From the NCBI RefSeq assembly GCF_036347055.1, contig NZ_CP108882.1:3299001-3363000 (forward strand): a stretch of 64,000 nt of DNA, in the 5' to 3' direction. This document shows, in pieces, positions 17,460 through 25,925 of this stretch. The notes beneath the pieces were generated by a model, which had not been told where the DNA came from, did no database searches, and saw nothing but the letters and a program-made list of their open reading frames with translations. The translations under genes were made by a program, and so were the position numbers. Every line of letters begins with the position of its first letter. The first letter of the stretch is position 1. The DNA is from Streptomyces sp. NBC_00820. Lineage in GTDB: Bacteria > Actinomycetota > Actinomycetes > Streptomycetales > Streptomycetaceae.

Positions 17460-19774
17460 TGGGGGGTCACCACTGCGGCTTGGGGGCGGATGGGGAGGCG
17501 GTTGACCGGGCGGCCGGTGGCCGCGCGGACCGCGGAGGCGATGGCGGCCGGGGAGGTCACCACCGGCACCGCGCTCGCGGACTTGGCGCCGAACGGGGCG
17601 ACGACGTCCCGCTCCTCGACCAGCTTCACGATCCGGATGTCCGGCGCGTCCAGCGCGGTCGGCAGGGCGTACCCGGTGAGGTCGGGGTGGCGGACCAGGC
17701 CGCGCGGCGTGCGGAGGTTCTCCGTGAGCGCGATGCCCACGCCCTGGGTGACGCCCGCCTCGATACGGGCCGCGAGCTGCGCCGGGTTGAGGACCCGGCC
17801 GACGTCCTGGGCGACCGCCAGCTCGACCACCCGGACCGCGCCCAGCTCCACGTCGACGTCCACCACCGCGCGGATCGCGCAGAAGGCGAGGCCGACGAAC
17901 GCGTCACCCTGGCCGGCGGCGTCGAGCGGCTCGGTCGGATGCGGGCGGCACTGGGCCGTGGCCCACAGCTCCTTGCCCTCCATCGTCTCCGCGACGGTCG
18001 TCGAGAGGACGCCGTCGTACGACGTGATCTTGCCGTCGGTGATCTGGAGCAGTTCGGTGGACATGCCGAACTTGTGTGCCAGGGGCTGGAGAAGCTGGGT
18101 GCGGACCATCTTGGCCGCCCGTTCCACCGCGCCGCCGGAGACCCAGGTGTGGCGCCCCCGGCAGCCCGCGCCGGCCGGCGGCTGGTCGGTGTCGACCGGT
18201 GCCACGTGCACCTCGTCGATGCCGAGCGTCTCCTGGACGATCTGACGGGCGAGGGTCGTGAAGCCCTGGCCGGTCTCCACCGCCGCGCACAGCACCGTCG
18301 CGATGCCGTCGTGGACCCTGACCGTCGCCGTGGACACCTCGTCCGCGCCCTCGGCTCCGAGCATGTGCACCATGCCCAGGCCGTAGCCGACGCCGCGGCG
18401 CACCGCGCCCGGCTCGCCGGCGCCCTCGGGGCCGCCGGGCAGCAGCCAGTCGTCCTCGGGGGTGTCCTTGGGCAGCGCCGGGAGCGGGAAGTCCCGGACC
18501 GCCTGGAGGAGTTCGGCGACGGGGGCCGGGCAGGTGACCGTCTGGCCGATCGGCAGGACGTCGCCGGTGGCGAGCGCGTTGCGCAGCCGCACCTCGGCTG
18601 GGTCCAGGCCCAGCTTCTTCGCCAGCTTGTCCATCTGCGCCTCGTACGCGGCGCACACCTGCATCGCGCCCTCGCCGCGGACATGGCCGGAGGTCGGGTT
18701 GTTGGTGCGGACGGCCCAGCCCTCGATGAAGGCGTTCGGGACGACGTACGGGCCGCACGCGAAGGAGACGGCGGCGGCGAGCGCGTCGGCGGAGGTGTCG
18801 GCGTAGGCGCCGCCGTCGAGGAGGATCTGCGCCTCGACCTTCACCAGCCTGCCCTCGGCGTCGGCGTGGTGGCGGTAGCGCAGCAGGGTCGGGTGGCGGT
18901 GCGCGTGGCCGAGGAAGGACTCCTCGCGGGTCGCCGTCAGCTTCACCGGGCAGCCGGTCTTCAGCGCGAGCAGGCCGAGCGGGAGCTGGAAGCCCTGGTC
19001 CTCGCGGTCGGCGGTGGCGCCGGGCACCCCGGTGACGACGATCTTGACGAGTTCGGGCGACAGGCCGTAGCAGGCGGCGGCCGTGTTGCGGTCGGCGTGC
19101 GGGTCGGTGGAGGCCAGGTACAGCTCCACGCCGCCGTCGGGGCGCGGCACCGCGAGGCCGGCCTCGGCGCCGATGGGGGCCGGGTCCTGGCGGCCGATGC
19201 GGTACTGGCCCTCGACGACGACCTCGCCGACCGCGTCCGGGTCGCCGTGGTGCAGCGGGATGTGCCGGATCAGGTTGCCGTCGGGGTGCAGCGGCTCGGC
19301 CTCGAAGGACAGTTCGGGGTCGGTGACCGGTTCGAGCACCTCGTACTCGACGATGACGGCGGCCGCGGCCATCCGCGCGGTGTCCGGGTGGTCGGCGGCG
19401 ACGGCGGCGATGGGCTCGCCGTGGTGGCGTACGACCTCGGAGGCGAACACCGGCCGGTCGGGGGTGCCCCGGCCGTGGCGGGGCGTGCCGGGCACGTCCT
19501 CGTGGGTGATCACGGCCCGGACGCCGGGCATCTCGCGCGCGTGGGTGGTGTCGATGGAGACGATGCGCGCGTGTGCGTGCGGGGAGCGCAGGACGGCCGC
19601 CCACAGCAGGCCCTCGGCCCACAGGTCGGCCGCGTACGGGAAGGTTCCCTCGGTCTTGGCGCGGGCGTCGGCGTGCGGCAGGGAGGCGCCGAGGCCGTGC
19701 GGCAACGCCTCCTCGTCGGGCGCTGCTTCCGCCGCGAGGGGCGCGGTGGTCGCGGTGGCGGCTTCGTTGCTCAC
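17456..19774 (-). CDS. Molybdenum hydroxylase large subunit (xanthine dehydrogenase family, Mo-cofactor binding)
   Basis: 772 residues from GTG 19774, which overlaps the stop of the FeS-subunit gene (GTGA). N-terminal Ald/Xan hammerhead domain (~30-140), then the long molybdopterin-binding region with VRGEGAMQVCAAYEAQMD, GLGMVHMLG, TVLCAAVETGQGFTTLARQIV and the C-terminal GAKSASAVPVVTSPAAIASAVRAATG containing the conserved acidic-partner region. These proteins hydroxylate purines or aldehydes. The classic catalytic Glu near the C-terminus (GEP in xanthine dehydrogenase, in GxGEPP) is replaced by GAKS, so a purine substrate is uncertain. It acts with the FeS and FAD subunits encoded upstream. 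Confidence 0.9.
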   Translation of the reverse strand: MSNEAATATTAPLAAEAAPDEEALPHGLGASLPHADARAKTEGTFPYAADLWAEGLLWAAVLRSPHAHARIVSIDTTHAREMPGVRAVITHEDVPGTPRHGRGTPDRPVFASEVVRHHGEPIAAVAADHPDTARMAAAAVIVEYEVLEPVTDPELSFEAEPLHPDGNLIRHIPLHHGDPDAVGEVVVEGQYRIGRQDPAPIGAEAGLAVPRPDGGVELYLASTDPHADRNTAAACYGLSPELVKIVVTGVPGATADREDQGFQLPLGLLALKTGCPVKLTATREESFLGHAHRHPTLLRYRHHADAEGRLVKVEAQILLDGGAYADTSADALAAAVSFACGPYVVPNAFIEGWAVRTNNPTSGHVRGEGAMQVCAAYEAQMDKLAKKLGLDPAEVRLRNALATGDVLPIGQTVTCPAPVAELLQAVRDFPLPALPKDTPEDDWLLPGGPEGAGEPGAVRRGVGYGLGMVHMLGAEGADEVSTATVRVHDGIATVLCAAVETGQGFTTLARQIVQETLGIDEVHVAPVDTDQPPAGAGCRGRHTWVSGGAVERAAKMVRTQLLQPLAHKFGMSTELLQITDGKITSYDGVLSTTVAETMEGKELWATAQCRPHPTEPLDAAGQGDAFVGLAFCAIRAVVDVDVELGAVRVVELAVAQDVGRVLNPAQLAARIEAGVTQGVGIALTENLRTPRGLVRHPDLTGYALPTALDAPDIRIVKLVEERDVVAPFGAKSASAVPVVTSPAAIASAVRAATGRPVNRLPIRPQAAVVTPQ

Positions 19775-21699
19775 GCCTGGCCTCCGTCCTGGCCGTAATG
19801 CTGGTCGTGCGGCCCCGGCGTGCCGTAGGTGCCGGGGCTGTCGAACACGCTCGGTGTGTCGAACGCCGAGGGATTGACGCCTCCGGCGCCGGGGCCCGCC
19901 TGGTGCGGGATGCGTGCCTCGTCGCCGTCCGCCTCGGCGTCGGCGGCGTGGTGCGCCTCGCGTTCGGCGACGACCTCCTGGACCGCGTCCAGGACGCCCC
20001 GGTAGCCGGAGCAGCGGCACAGGTTGCCGCACAGGGCCTGCCGGGTCTCCAGCTCGGTGGGCGCGGGGTTGCCTTCCAGCAGGTCGTGCAGGGTCATCGC
20101 CATGCCGGGCACGCAGAAACCGCACTGCACGGCACCGCACCGGGCCAGGGCCCGCTGCACGTCGGAGGGCTGCCCGTCGACGGCCAGGCCCTCGACCGTA
20201 CGGACCTCGCTGCCGGCCGACGTGACCGCCGGGACCAGACAGGAGGCGACGAGGCGTCCGTCCACCTGCACGTTGCACGCCCCGCACTCGCCCTGCGAGC
20301 AGCCGTCCTTGGCGCCGGCGAGCCCGAGCCGCTCCCGCAGGACGTACAGCAGGGACTCGCCGATCCAGGCGTCGGTGACGGGGCGGTCGGCGCCGTTGAC
20401 GCGCAGGACGTAGGAGGCGAGGGGGTGGTCGTCGTGCGGGGAGACCGGGGCGGGGTCCTGGGCGGCGTCGTCCGGGCCGGCCTGGTCCGCCGGGTCCGCC
20501 GGGGCTCCGGCGTCGGACGCGTCCGCGTCGTCGTTCGCGTCCGCTTCGGAGTCCGCGTCCGGGCCCGTGTCCGCCTCCGCGGCGGCCGCCTGGTCGTCCG
20601 GTGCGCCGGGGGTCCCGGGAGCGTCCGGGACGGCGTCGGCGTCGGGTGCCGGCGTGTGGACCGTGCCGAACGGGGCCGCCATGTCGGCCACTTCGTCCGG
20701 GCCGGGCGCTCCGGGGACGCCGAACAGGCCTGTGCCGCCGTGCGGGTCACCGGCGACCGGCACGTCGGCCGTGGCGGGCGCCTCCGCGGCCTGCGGCGCG
20801 GGCTCGGTCTCGATGGTCGCACCGTGGGCCGCGAGGCCGTCAGCGGGGCTTCCAGGGGTCTGCGCGGGGGCGTCGCCGTGCCCCGTGGCGTCCTCGGCCG
20901 TGACCGCGTGACCGGCTGCCGGGTCCTCGGCCCCGTCGTCCGCGTAACCCGAGTACCCGTGGGCGTGTTGGGACGGGGGGACCTGGTCCGCCGGGCTCTG
21001 GGCGTACGTCTCCTGAGGCGCGAACCCTTCCGGCGCGAATCCCTCGTGCGCGAACCCCTCGGCGTGTTCGAAGCGCTCGGCGTGCTCGGCGTGCTGGACG
21101 TGCTCGGCCTGTGGCGGCGCCGCCTCCGGCTGCCCCCAGGGCTGTCCGGCGCCCTCGGTCGCCCAGGGCGCGGCCGCGCCGCCGGGGAGGGTGGCCGGCG
21201 GGGTGCCGCCCCACTGCTCGACCAGCGCGGACGTGGTGAACTCCCCCGACTCGTCGGGAAGATCACCGCCGGCCACGGGGATGGACCAGTGCCCGGTGAC
21301 GTCGTGCCCGGGCGCGGGCGGGGCGGGCGGCGTCGCCGGTGCGGCGGGCTCCTCGTAGGTCCAGTGCTGGGTGGCGCCGGGGTGGTACGTGAAGCGGTCA
21401 TCGGGAACCTGCTCCCGGGGCACGGCGTTCGGGTCGGGCCACTGCCGGCCGTCGGCGGGCCGCCCCCAGGCGTCGGCGTGGGCCGGCTCGCCCGCCCCGG
21501 GGTGCGCCGTTATCGGCGGCGGCACATAGCCGTGACCGGGCGCGGCCAGCGGGCTGTCGCCGGCCAGGAGGGCCTCGATGCCGCCCTCCGGAAGCTTGAC
21601 GAAGGCGGTGGCGCCGTCGTCGTAGTCGCCTTGGGGCAGCGGGTCCCAGCGGCTGCCGCCGCTCGGGGGTGCGCCTTCTCGGTGCTGGTCGTCGGTCAC
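19771..21699 (-). CDS. 2Fe-2S subunit of molybdenum hydroxylase with very long disordered N-terminus
   Basis: 642 residues, about four times the usual ~160. Residues ~430-600 are the standard small subunit: a plant-type ferredoxin domain with CSQGECGAC...C and an alpha-helical 2Fe-2S domain with CGFCVPGM...CGNLCRCSGYRGVLDAV. Residues 1-425 are low-complexity, rich in Ala, Pro, Asp, Gly and Glu, with His/Glu repeats (AEHAERFEHAEGFAHEGFAPEGFAPQ) and no domain I can name; a short conserved-looking GATAFVKLPEGGIEALLAG lies near residue 30. ATGA overlap with the FAD-subunit gene upstream, GTGA overlap with the large-subunit gene downstream. The extension is in frame with good codon use, so it appears real. 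Confidence 0.88.
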   Translation of the reverse strand: MTDDQHREGAPPSGGSRWDPLPQGDYDDGATAFVKLPEGGIEALLAGDSPLAAPGHGYVPPPITAHPGAGEPAHADAWGRPADGRQWPDPNAVPREQVPDDRFTYHPGATQHWTYEEPAAPATPPAPPAPGHDVTGHWSIPVAGGDLPDESGEFTTSALVEQWGGTPPATLPGGAAAPWATEGAGQPWGQPEAAPPQAEHVQHAEHAERFEHAEGFAHEGFAPEGFAPQETYAQSPADQVPPSQHAHGYSGYADDGAEDPAAGHAVTAEDATGHGDAPAQTPGSPADGLAAHGATIETEPAPQAAEAPATADVPVAGDPHGGTGLFGVPGAPGPDEVADMAAPFGTVHTPAPDADAVPDAPGTPGAPDDQAAAAEADTGPDADSEADANDDADASDAGAPADPADQAGPDDAAQDPAPVSPHDDHPLASYVLRVNGADRPVTDAWIGESLLYVLRERLGLAGAKDGCSQGECGACNVQVDGRLVASCLVPAVTSAGSEVRTVEGLAVDGQPSDVQRALARCGAVQCGFCVPGMAMTLHDLLEGNPAPTELETRQALCGNLCRCSGYRGVLDAVQEVVAEREAHHAADAEADGDEARIPHQAGPGAGGVNPSAFDTPSVFDSPGTYGTPGPHDQHYGQDGGQA

Positions 21700-22616
21700 G
21701 ACAGCGCCCTCCCCAGTGCTCGTCGGGCCAGCGCGGCGACGGTGCGCCGCAGGTGCAGTACGGCGGGCGGAAGCGGGACGAAGGAGCCGTCCGGCTCCGG
21801 GGCCGGGTCGGGGATGCAGGCCGCTGCGACGTACTCACCGAAGGCCTGCAGGGCCTCCGGGACGAGCGCGCGGTCGTTGTCCCAGTCGATGAGCTGCGCG
21901 ACCCACTGCTCGGCCTCCAGGGGCCTGAGCGGCATCGGCGCTATGGCGCCGACGGCACACCGCACTCCGCGCCGGGCGGGGTCGAGGACCAGCGCCACGG
22001 AGGCCACCGCGCGACCGGGGCCGGTGCGGCCGGTCGCCTTCAGGAAGACCTGGGGAGCGTGCAGCAGCGGTACGCGCACGTAGCCGATGAGTTCGCCGCC
22101 GCGCAGCATCTCCACGCCGGCCAGCAGGTGCGACACCGGGATCTCCCGGCCGGCTCCGTCCGGGCCCGCGATGATCAGGGTCGCCTCCAGCGCGGCCAGC
22201 ACCGGCAGCGCGTCCCCGGTGGGGGCGGCCGAGGCGATGTTGCCGCCCAGGGTGCCGGCGTTGCGGATGTGCGGCGGGCCCGCGGCGCGCGCGGCGGCGG
22301 CGAGCGCCGGGATCAGGGCCGCGAAGTCGGGGCGGCCCATGCGCGCGTGGGTGAGACCGGCGCCGAGCAGCGCGTGGCCGTCCTGGTACTGCCAGCCGCG
22401 GATCTCGCTGATCCGGCCGAGGCCGACCAGCGCGGCGGGCCTGAGCTGGCCGGAGTTGACGGCGGCCATGAGGTCGGTGCCGCCGGCCACGGGGACGGCG
22501 GTGGGCATGGCGGTCAGGGCTGCCACGGCCTCGTCCAGTGTCGTGGGCAGCGTGACGGCCTGCGCCGCCTGTGGTGCGTGCGTGGTCAAACCGGCTGCCC
22601 CTTCCCGCTGCCCCAC
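21696..22616 (-). CDS. FAD subunit of molybdenum hydroxylase (CoxM/XdhB-FAD type)
   Basis: 306 residues from GTG 22616 (AGGTGGGA upstream); an in-frame TTG at 22589 is a possible later start. PCMH-type FAD-binding domain with VPVAGGTDLMAAVNSGQ, IRNAGTLGGNIASAAPTGDALP and the C-terminal CO-dehydrogenase flavoprotein region (KATGRTGPGRAVASVALVL). It passes electrons from the FeS clusters to an acceptor. It is the first gene of a four-gene overlapping operon (FAD, FeS, Mo subunits, small membrane protein). No regulator or Mo-cofactor maturation gene is adjacent. Confidence 0.9.
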   Translation of the reverse strand: MGQREGAAGLTTHAPQAAQAVTLPTTLDEAVAALTAMPTAVPVAGGTDLMAAVNSGQLRPAALVGLGRISEIRGWQYQDGHALLGAGLTHARMGRPDFAALIPALAAAARAAGPPHIRNAGTLGGNIASAAPTGDALPVLAALEATLIIAGPDGAGREIPVSHLLAGVEMLRGGELIGYVRVPLLHAPQVFLKATGRTGPGRAVASVALVLDPARRGVRCAVGAIAPMPLRPLEAEQWVAQLIDWDNDRALVPEALQAFGEYVAAACIPDPAPEPDGSFVPLPPAVLHLRRTVAALARRALGRALS

Positions 22617-22812
22617 CTGGTCCCACCTGTGTGGCCGTACGGTACGTGCTCACAGGGCGGACGTGGCAACTCTGGCACATCTTCGCAAGGCTCGAACGCG
22701 GGGGTCCGCGGTGTGGGATTCACCCGTCCCATCAGGGAGATGGCCCGTTTTCCCCCGGCATCGACCGGGCGGCCCGATTGACACTCTTCGGTGACCCCTG
22801 GGGCATTTGCCG

Positions 22813-24429
22813 TTACCTGTTCGGGGGCGGCCCCTCGATCGGGCGGCCGGGCACGCCGGGGCGCCGCTGCCAGGGCCGGGGCCCGGCGGGCGGCCGGTAG
22901 GCCACGCCGAGGGCGTCAAGTCGCCGGTAGTGGACGGCCATCCGGCGCTCGAAGTCCGCGAAGTCCCGCTCCGGCGGGGCGGGCAGCCGGCTCCAGGCCA
23001 CCTCGGCGAACGCGGCGAGCCGGGGAAAGGCCTGGTAGTCCACGCGCGCGGCGTCCTCCAGCACCTCGGTCCACACGTTGGCCTGGGCGCCCAGCACGTG
23101 CCGGGCCTGCGCCCCGGTCAGCCCGGGCGGCACGGGTTCGAACCGGTAGACGTCCTCCAGTGTGCGCACGAAGCCGATCGGCACCGGCTCGTCCGCGCCG
23201 GGCGCCTGCCGGTGGTCCAGGTAGACGTGCTGCTCCGGGCACATCACGACGTCGTGCCCGGCCCGCGCGGCCGCGGCGCCGCCCTCGTGGCCGCGCCAGG
23301 AGGAGACCGCGGCCCCCTCGGGGAGGCCGCCCTCCAGGATCTCGTCCCAGCCGATGAGCCTGCGCCCGCGCGCGGCGAGCCACCGGCCGAAGTGCCCGGT
23401 GAACCAGGACCGCAGCCCCTCCTCGCCGGCGAGGCCGAGTTCCGTGATCCGCGCCCGCGCGGCGGCCGACCGGCGCCACTGGTCCACGGGGCATTCGTCG
23501 CCCCCGACATGGACGAATTCCGAGGGGAAGAGTTCCAGCACCTCCTCCAGGACGCCCTCGTAGAAGCGCAGGGTGGCGTCGGTGGGGGCCAGCACGTTCG
23601 GGGAGATCCCCCAGTCGTCCCAGACGGTGAGGGCGGCGGTGTCGACGACGTCGGTGTTGCCGAGTTCCGGATACGCGGCGATGGCCGCCTGCGAGTGGCC
23701 GGGTACGTCGATTTCGGGGACGACGGTGATATGCCGCTCGGCGGCGTAGGCGACGATCTCCCGGATGTCGTCCTGTGTGTAGAAGCCTCCGTGCGGCTTC
23801 TCCTCCCACAGCGGTGAGGCGCGGTGCCCGAATTTCGTCCGCGGCCGCCAGGAGGCGATCCCGGTCAGTCCCGGGTACCGCTCGATCTCGATCCGCCAGC
23901 CCTGATCATCCGTCAAGTGGAAGTGAAAGAAGTTGAGTTTGTGCGCGGCCATCAGATCCAGATAGCGCAGGACGCCTTCCTTGGGCATGAAGTGCCGGGC
24001 GACGTCGAGCATCAGACCGCGCCAGCGAAAACGCGGGGCGTCCTCGACGGTGATCGCCGGCAGCTCCCGGTCCCGGTCCGGGCGCAGCGGCGCGCGGCGG
24101 AACGCGTCGGGGCCGAGCAGCTGGCGGAAGGTCTGCGCGCCCCAGAAGACGCCGGCGGCGCTGCCGCCCTGGATGCGCGACGGACCGTCGCCGACGACGA
24201 GGCGGTAGCCCTCGGCCGGAAGACCGGATTCGACGCTCAGCACGATGCGGTCGTCACGGTCACCGGTCTCCGGAAAGGACAGCCCGGTCGCCGCGCCGAC
24301 GGTGGCACGCAGCCAGCGCGCGACGCCCTCGGTACCCGGCCGTGCCTCCAGAGCCGTGTCCCGGCCGACGCGCGTGCGTCCCGCGGTGTTCCACCGGCAG
24401 CGCGCCGGAGCCGGAATCACCTCCACCAT
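22813..24429 (-). CDS. Beta-N-acetylhexosaminidase, GH20
   Basis: 538 residues from ATG 24429 with AAAGGA upstream. N-terminal GH20b-like domain (~1-120), then the GH20 barrel: FRWRGLMLDVARHFMP, HLTDDQGWRIEI, FVHVGGDECP with the catalytic Asp-Glu pair, and WDEILEGGLPEGAAVSSWRG. It hydrolyses terminal beta-GlcNAc/GalNAc and would act in chitin, chitosan or wall-fragment turnover. No signal peptide is evident (MVEVIPAPARCRWNT), so the enzyme is probably cytoplasmic or exported without a typical leader. The coding frame extends upstream with an Arg/Ser/Pro repeat (TPLRMPSRTPLRR) that reflects a DNA repeat rather than protein. Confidence 0.92.
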   Translation of the reverse strand: MVEVIPAPARCRWNTAGRTRVGRDTALEARPGTEGVARWLRATVGAATGLSFPETGDRDDRIVLSVESGLPAEGYRLVVGDGPSRIQGGSAAGVFWGAQTFRQLLGPDAFRRAPLRPDRDRELPAITVEDAPRFRWRGLMLDVARHFMPKEGVLRYLDLMAAHKLNFFHFHLTDDQGWRIEIERYPGLTGIASWRPRTKFGHRASPLWEEKPHGGFYTQDDIREIVAYAAERHITVVPEIDVPGHSQAAIAAYPELGNTDVVDTAALTVWDDWGISPNVLAPTDATLRFYEGVLEEVLELFPSEFVHVGGDECPVDQWRRSAAARARITELGLAGEEGLRSWFTGHFGRWLAARGRRLIGWDEILEGGLPEGAAVSSWRGHEGGAAAARAGHDVVMCPEQHVYLDHRQAPGADEPVPIGFVRTLEDVYRFEPVPPGLTGAQARHVLGAQANVWTEVLEDAARVDYQAFPRLAAFAEVAWSRLPAPPERDFADFERRMAVHYRRLDALGVAYRPPAGPRPWQRRPGVPGRPIEGPPPNR

Positions 24430-24618
24430 GGCGAGTCCTTTACCGATCGGGGGCGAACGGGATCGGCAAGACCGCCGGAGGGGCGTCCGGGAGGGCATCC
24501 GAAGGGGCGTCCGGGAGATCGTCCGGAAGGTCATCACGGACGGGTAAAGGGGCCGTCGGAATCATGACCAGCAGGGTGCCCCGGAGGGCGAATCGGAATC
24601 AAGAAGCGGGAAAAACAA

Positions 24619-24658
24619 AGGCCCCCCGGGACGCGCCTTGGGCGTGTCGGGGGGACCT
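24619..24658 (-). terminator. Rho-independent terminator after the DUF3039 gene
   Basis: Read on the minus strand: a long GC stem (outer AGG/CCT, six G-C pairs, inner ACGCGCC/GGCGTGT, loop of 3) followed by TTTGTTTTTCCC. This is one of the few hairpins here with a true U-tract. It lies 36 bp after the DUF3039 stop codon. Confidence 0.85.
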
Positions 24659-24694
24659 CGGATCTCCGGGCGGGCCAGGGGCCCGGGAGCCCCT

Positions 24695-24979
24695 TTACTT
24701 CTTCTTGTCGCCGCCCTTGTCGTCGCCGCCGCTGCTCATGGACTCGTAGATCTCCTTGCACATGGGGCACACGGGGTACTTCTTCGGGTCACGGCCCGGC
24801 ACCCACACCTTGCCGCACAGCGCCACGACGGGCGTGCCGTCGAGGGCACTCGCCATGATCTTGTCCTTCTGGACATAGTGGGCGAAGCGCTCGTGGTCGC
24901 CGTCGCCGTGGGACACCTGCGGCGTCGGCTCTACGAGGGTTCCCGTACCAGTCCCGCGCTCGGGCTCAAGAGTGCTCAT
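24695..24979 (-). CDS. DUF3039 small zinc-binding protein
   Basis: 94 residues from ATG 24979 (MSTLEPERG). The core HERFAHYVQKDKIMASALDGTPVVALCGKVWVPGRDPKKYPVCPMCKEIYE contains a CGK..CPMC cysteine set that probably binds one zinc. The C-terminus is a Lys/Gly/Asp tail. It matches the actinobacterial DUF3039 family, whose function is not established. It follows the YqgE gene with a 29-bp gap on the same strand and ends in a strong terminator, so the pair is likely one transcript. Confidence 0.8.
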   Translation of the reverse strand: MSTLEPERGTGTGTLVEPTPQVSHGDGDHERFAHYVQKDKIMASALDGTPVVALCGKVWVPGRDPKKYPVCPMCKEIYESMSSGGDDKGGDKKK

Positions 24980-25008
24980 ATCAGCAAGAGTACTGAAGCT
25001 CATCCGCA

Positions 25009-25581
25009 TCAGTTGAGCGACGGGTCGTCCGGATACGTGGCCACCATCGCCAGTTCGCTGCGCTGGCGGCGCAGCACCTCGCGCCACAGTCGCTGGGGTG
25101 CCGGAGAGGAGACGTCGCCGGGTTCGGACTCGACGACGTACCAGGCGCCCTCGACCAGTTCGGCCTCCAGCTGACCCGGGCCCCAGCCGGCGTATCCGGC
25201 GAAGATCCGCAGGGAGCCGAGGGCCGAGGCGAGCAGCTCGGGCGGTGCCTCCAGGTCGACCAGGCCGATGGCGCCGTGCACCCGGCGCCAGCCCAGCGGG
25301 GCGCTGTCGCCGTCCGCGTCACCGGGGATGACCGCGACACCGAGGGCCGAGTCCAGCGAGACGGGGCCGCCCTGGAAGACGACGCCGGGCTCGCCCGCGA
25401 GGGCGGCCCAGCCCTCCAGGATGTCGCCCACGTCCACCGGGGTGGGCCGGTTGAGGACGACGCCCAGCGAGCCCTCCTCGTCGTGGTCGAGGAGGAGCAC
25501 CACCGCACGGTCGAAGTTCGGGTCCGCCAGGGCGGGGGTCGCCACGAGCAGCCGCCCTGTGAGCGAGGACACCTCGGTCAT
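25009..25581 (-). CDS. YqgE/AlgH family protein (UPF0301)
   Basis: 190 residues from ATG 25581 (MTEVSSLTGRLLVATPAL); an ATG three codons upstream (25590) is equally possible. Family pattern intact: SLTGRLLVATPALADPNFDRAVVLLLDHDEEGSLGVVLNRPT, VFQGGPVSLDSALGV, IFAGYAGWGPGQLEAEL, and W-rich C-terminal region. Function of the family is not firmly known; AlgH has been linked to alginate regulation in Pseudomonas. It is divergent from murA across 344 bp and co-directional with DUF3039. Confidence 0.88.
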   Translation of the reverse strand: MTEVSSLTGRLLVATPALADPNFDRAVVLLLDHDEEGSLGVVLNRPTPVDVGDILEGWAALAGEPGVVFQGGPVSLDSALGVAVIPGDADGDSAPLGWRRVHGAIGLVDLEAPPELLASALGSLRIFAGYAGWGPGQLEAELVEGAWYVVESEPGDVSSPAPQRLWREVLRRQRSELAMVATYPDDPSLN

Positions 25582-25925
25582 GCCAGACATGATCCCGCAT
25601 CTTGCCTCCGCGTGGGGAGCCAATCGGGGTCCGGGAGTGAACGCGGCGCGGATCGAAGGGGTGGCCCGCGGGGCACTGTCATGGAGAGGGCGCGGGGCTG
25701 TCGCGGGCGGGCGCCGGGGTGCGCCCCCGGTGTCCACGCGCCACGCCGCCGTCGCGGTGACCCCTTGTGCCCGGAAGGGAACCGTTCGTGTTGTGACAGA
25801 GCCATGACGCGGCTGGGCGGCACTCGGGCTTACTGGAGGGGGGCCATCGGCGATTACCCTGTCTCTCCGGCCCCTGCTCCAAGTGATCGGCCGACCCCTG
25901 CCCGACTCATCGGAACGCGAGATTC
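25582..25925. other. Intergenic region yqgE / murA
   Basis: 344 bp carrying the divergent promoters of yqgE and murA. Short frames here on both strands have no ribosome-binding site and read as composition artefacts. I could not identify a convincing -35/-10 pair or operator. Confidence 0.5.
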
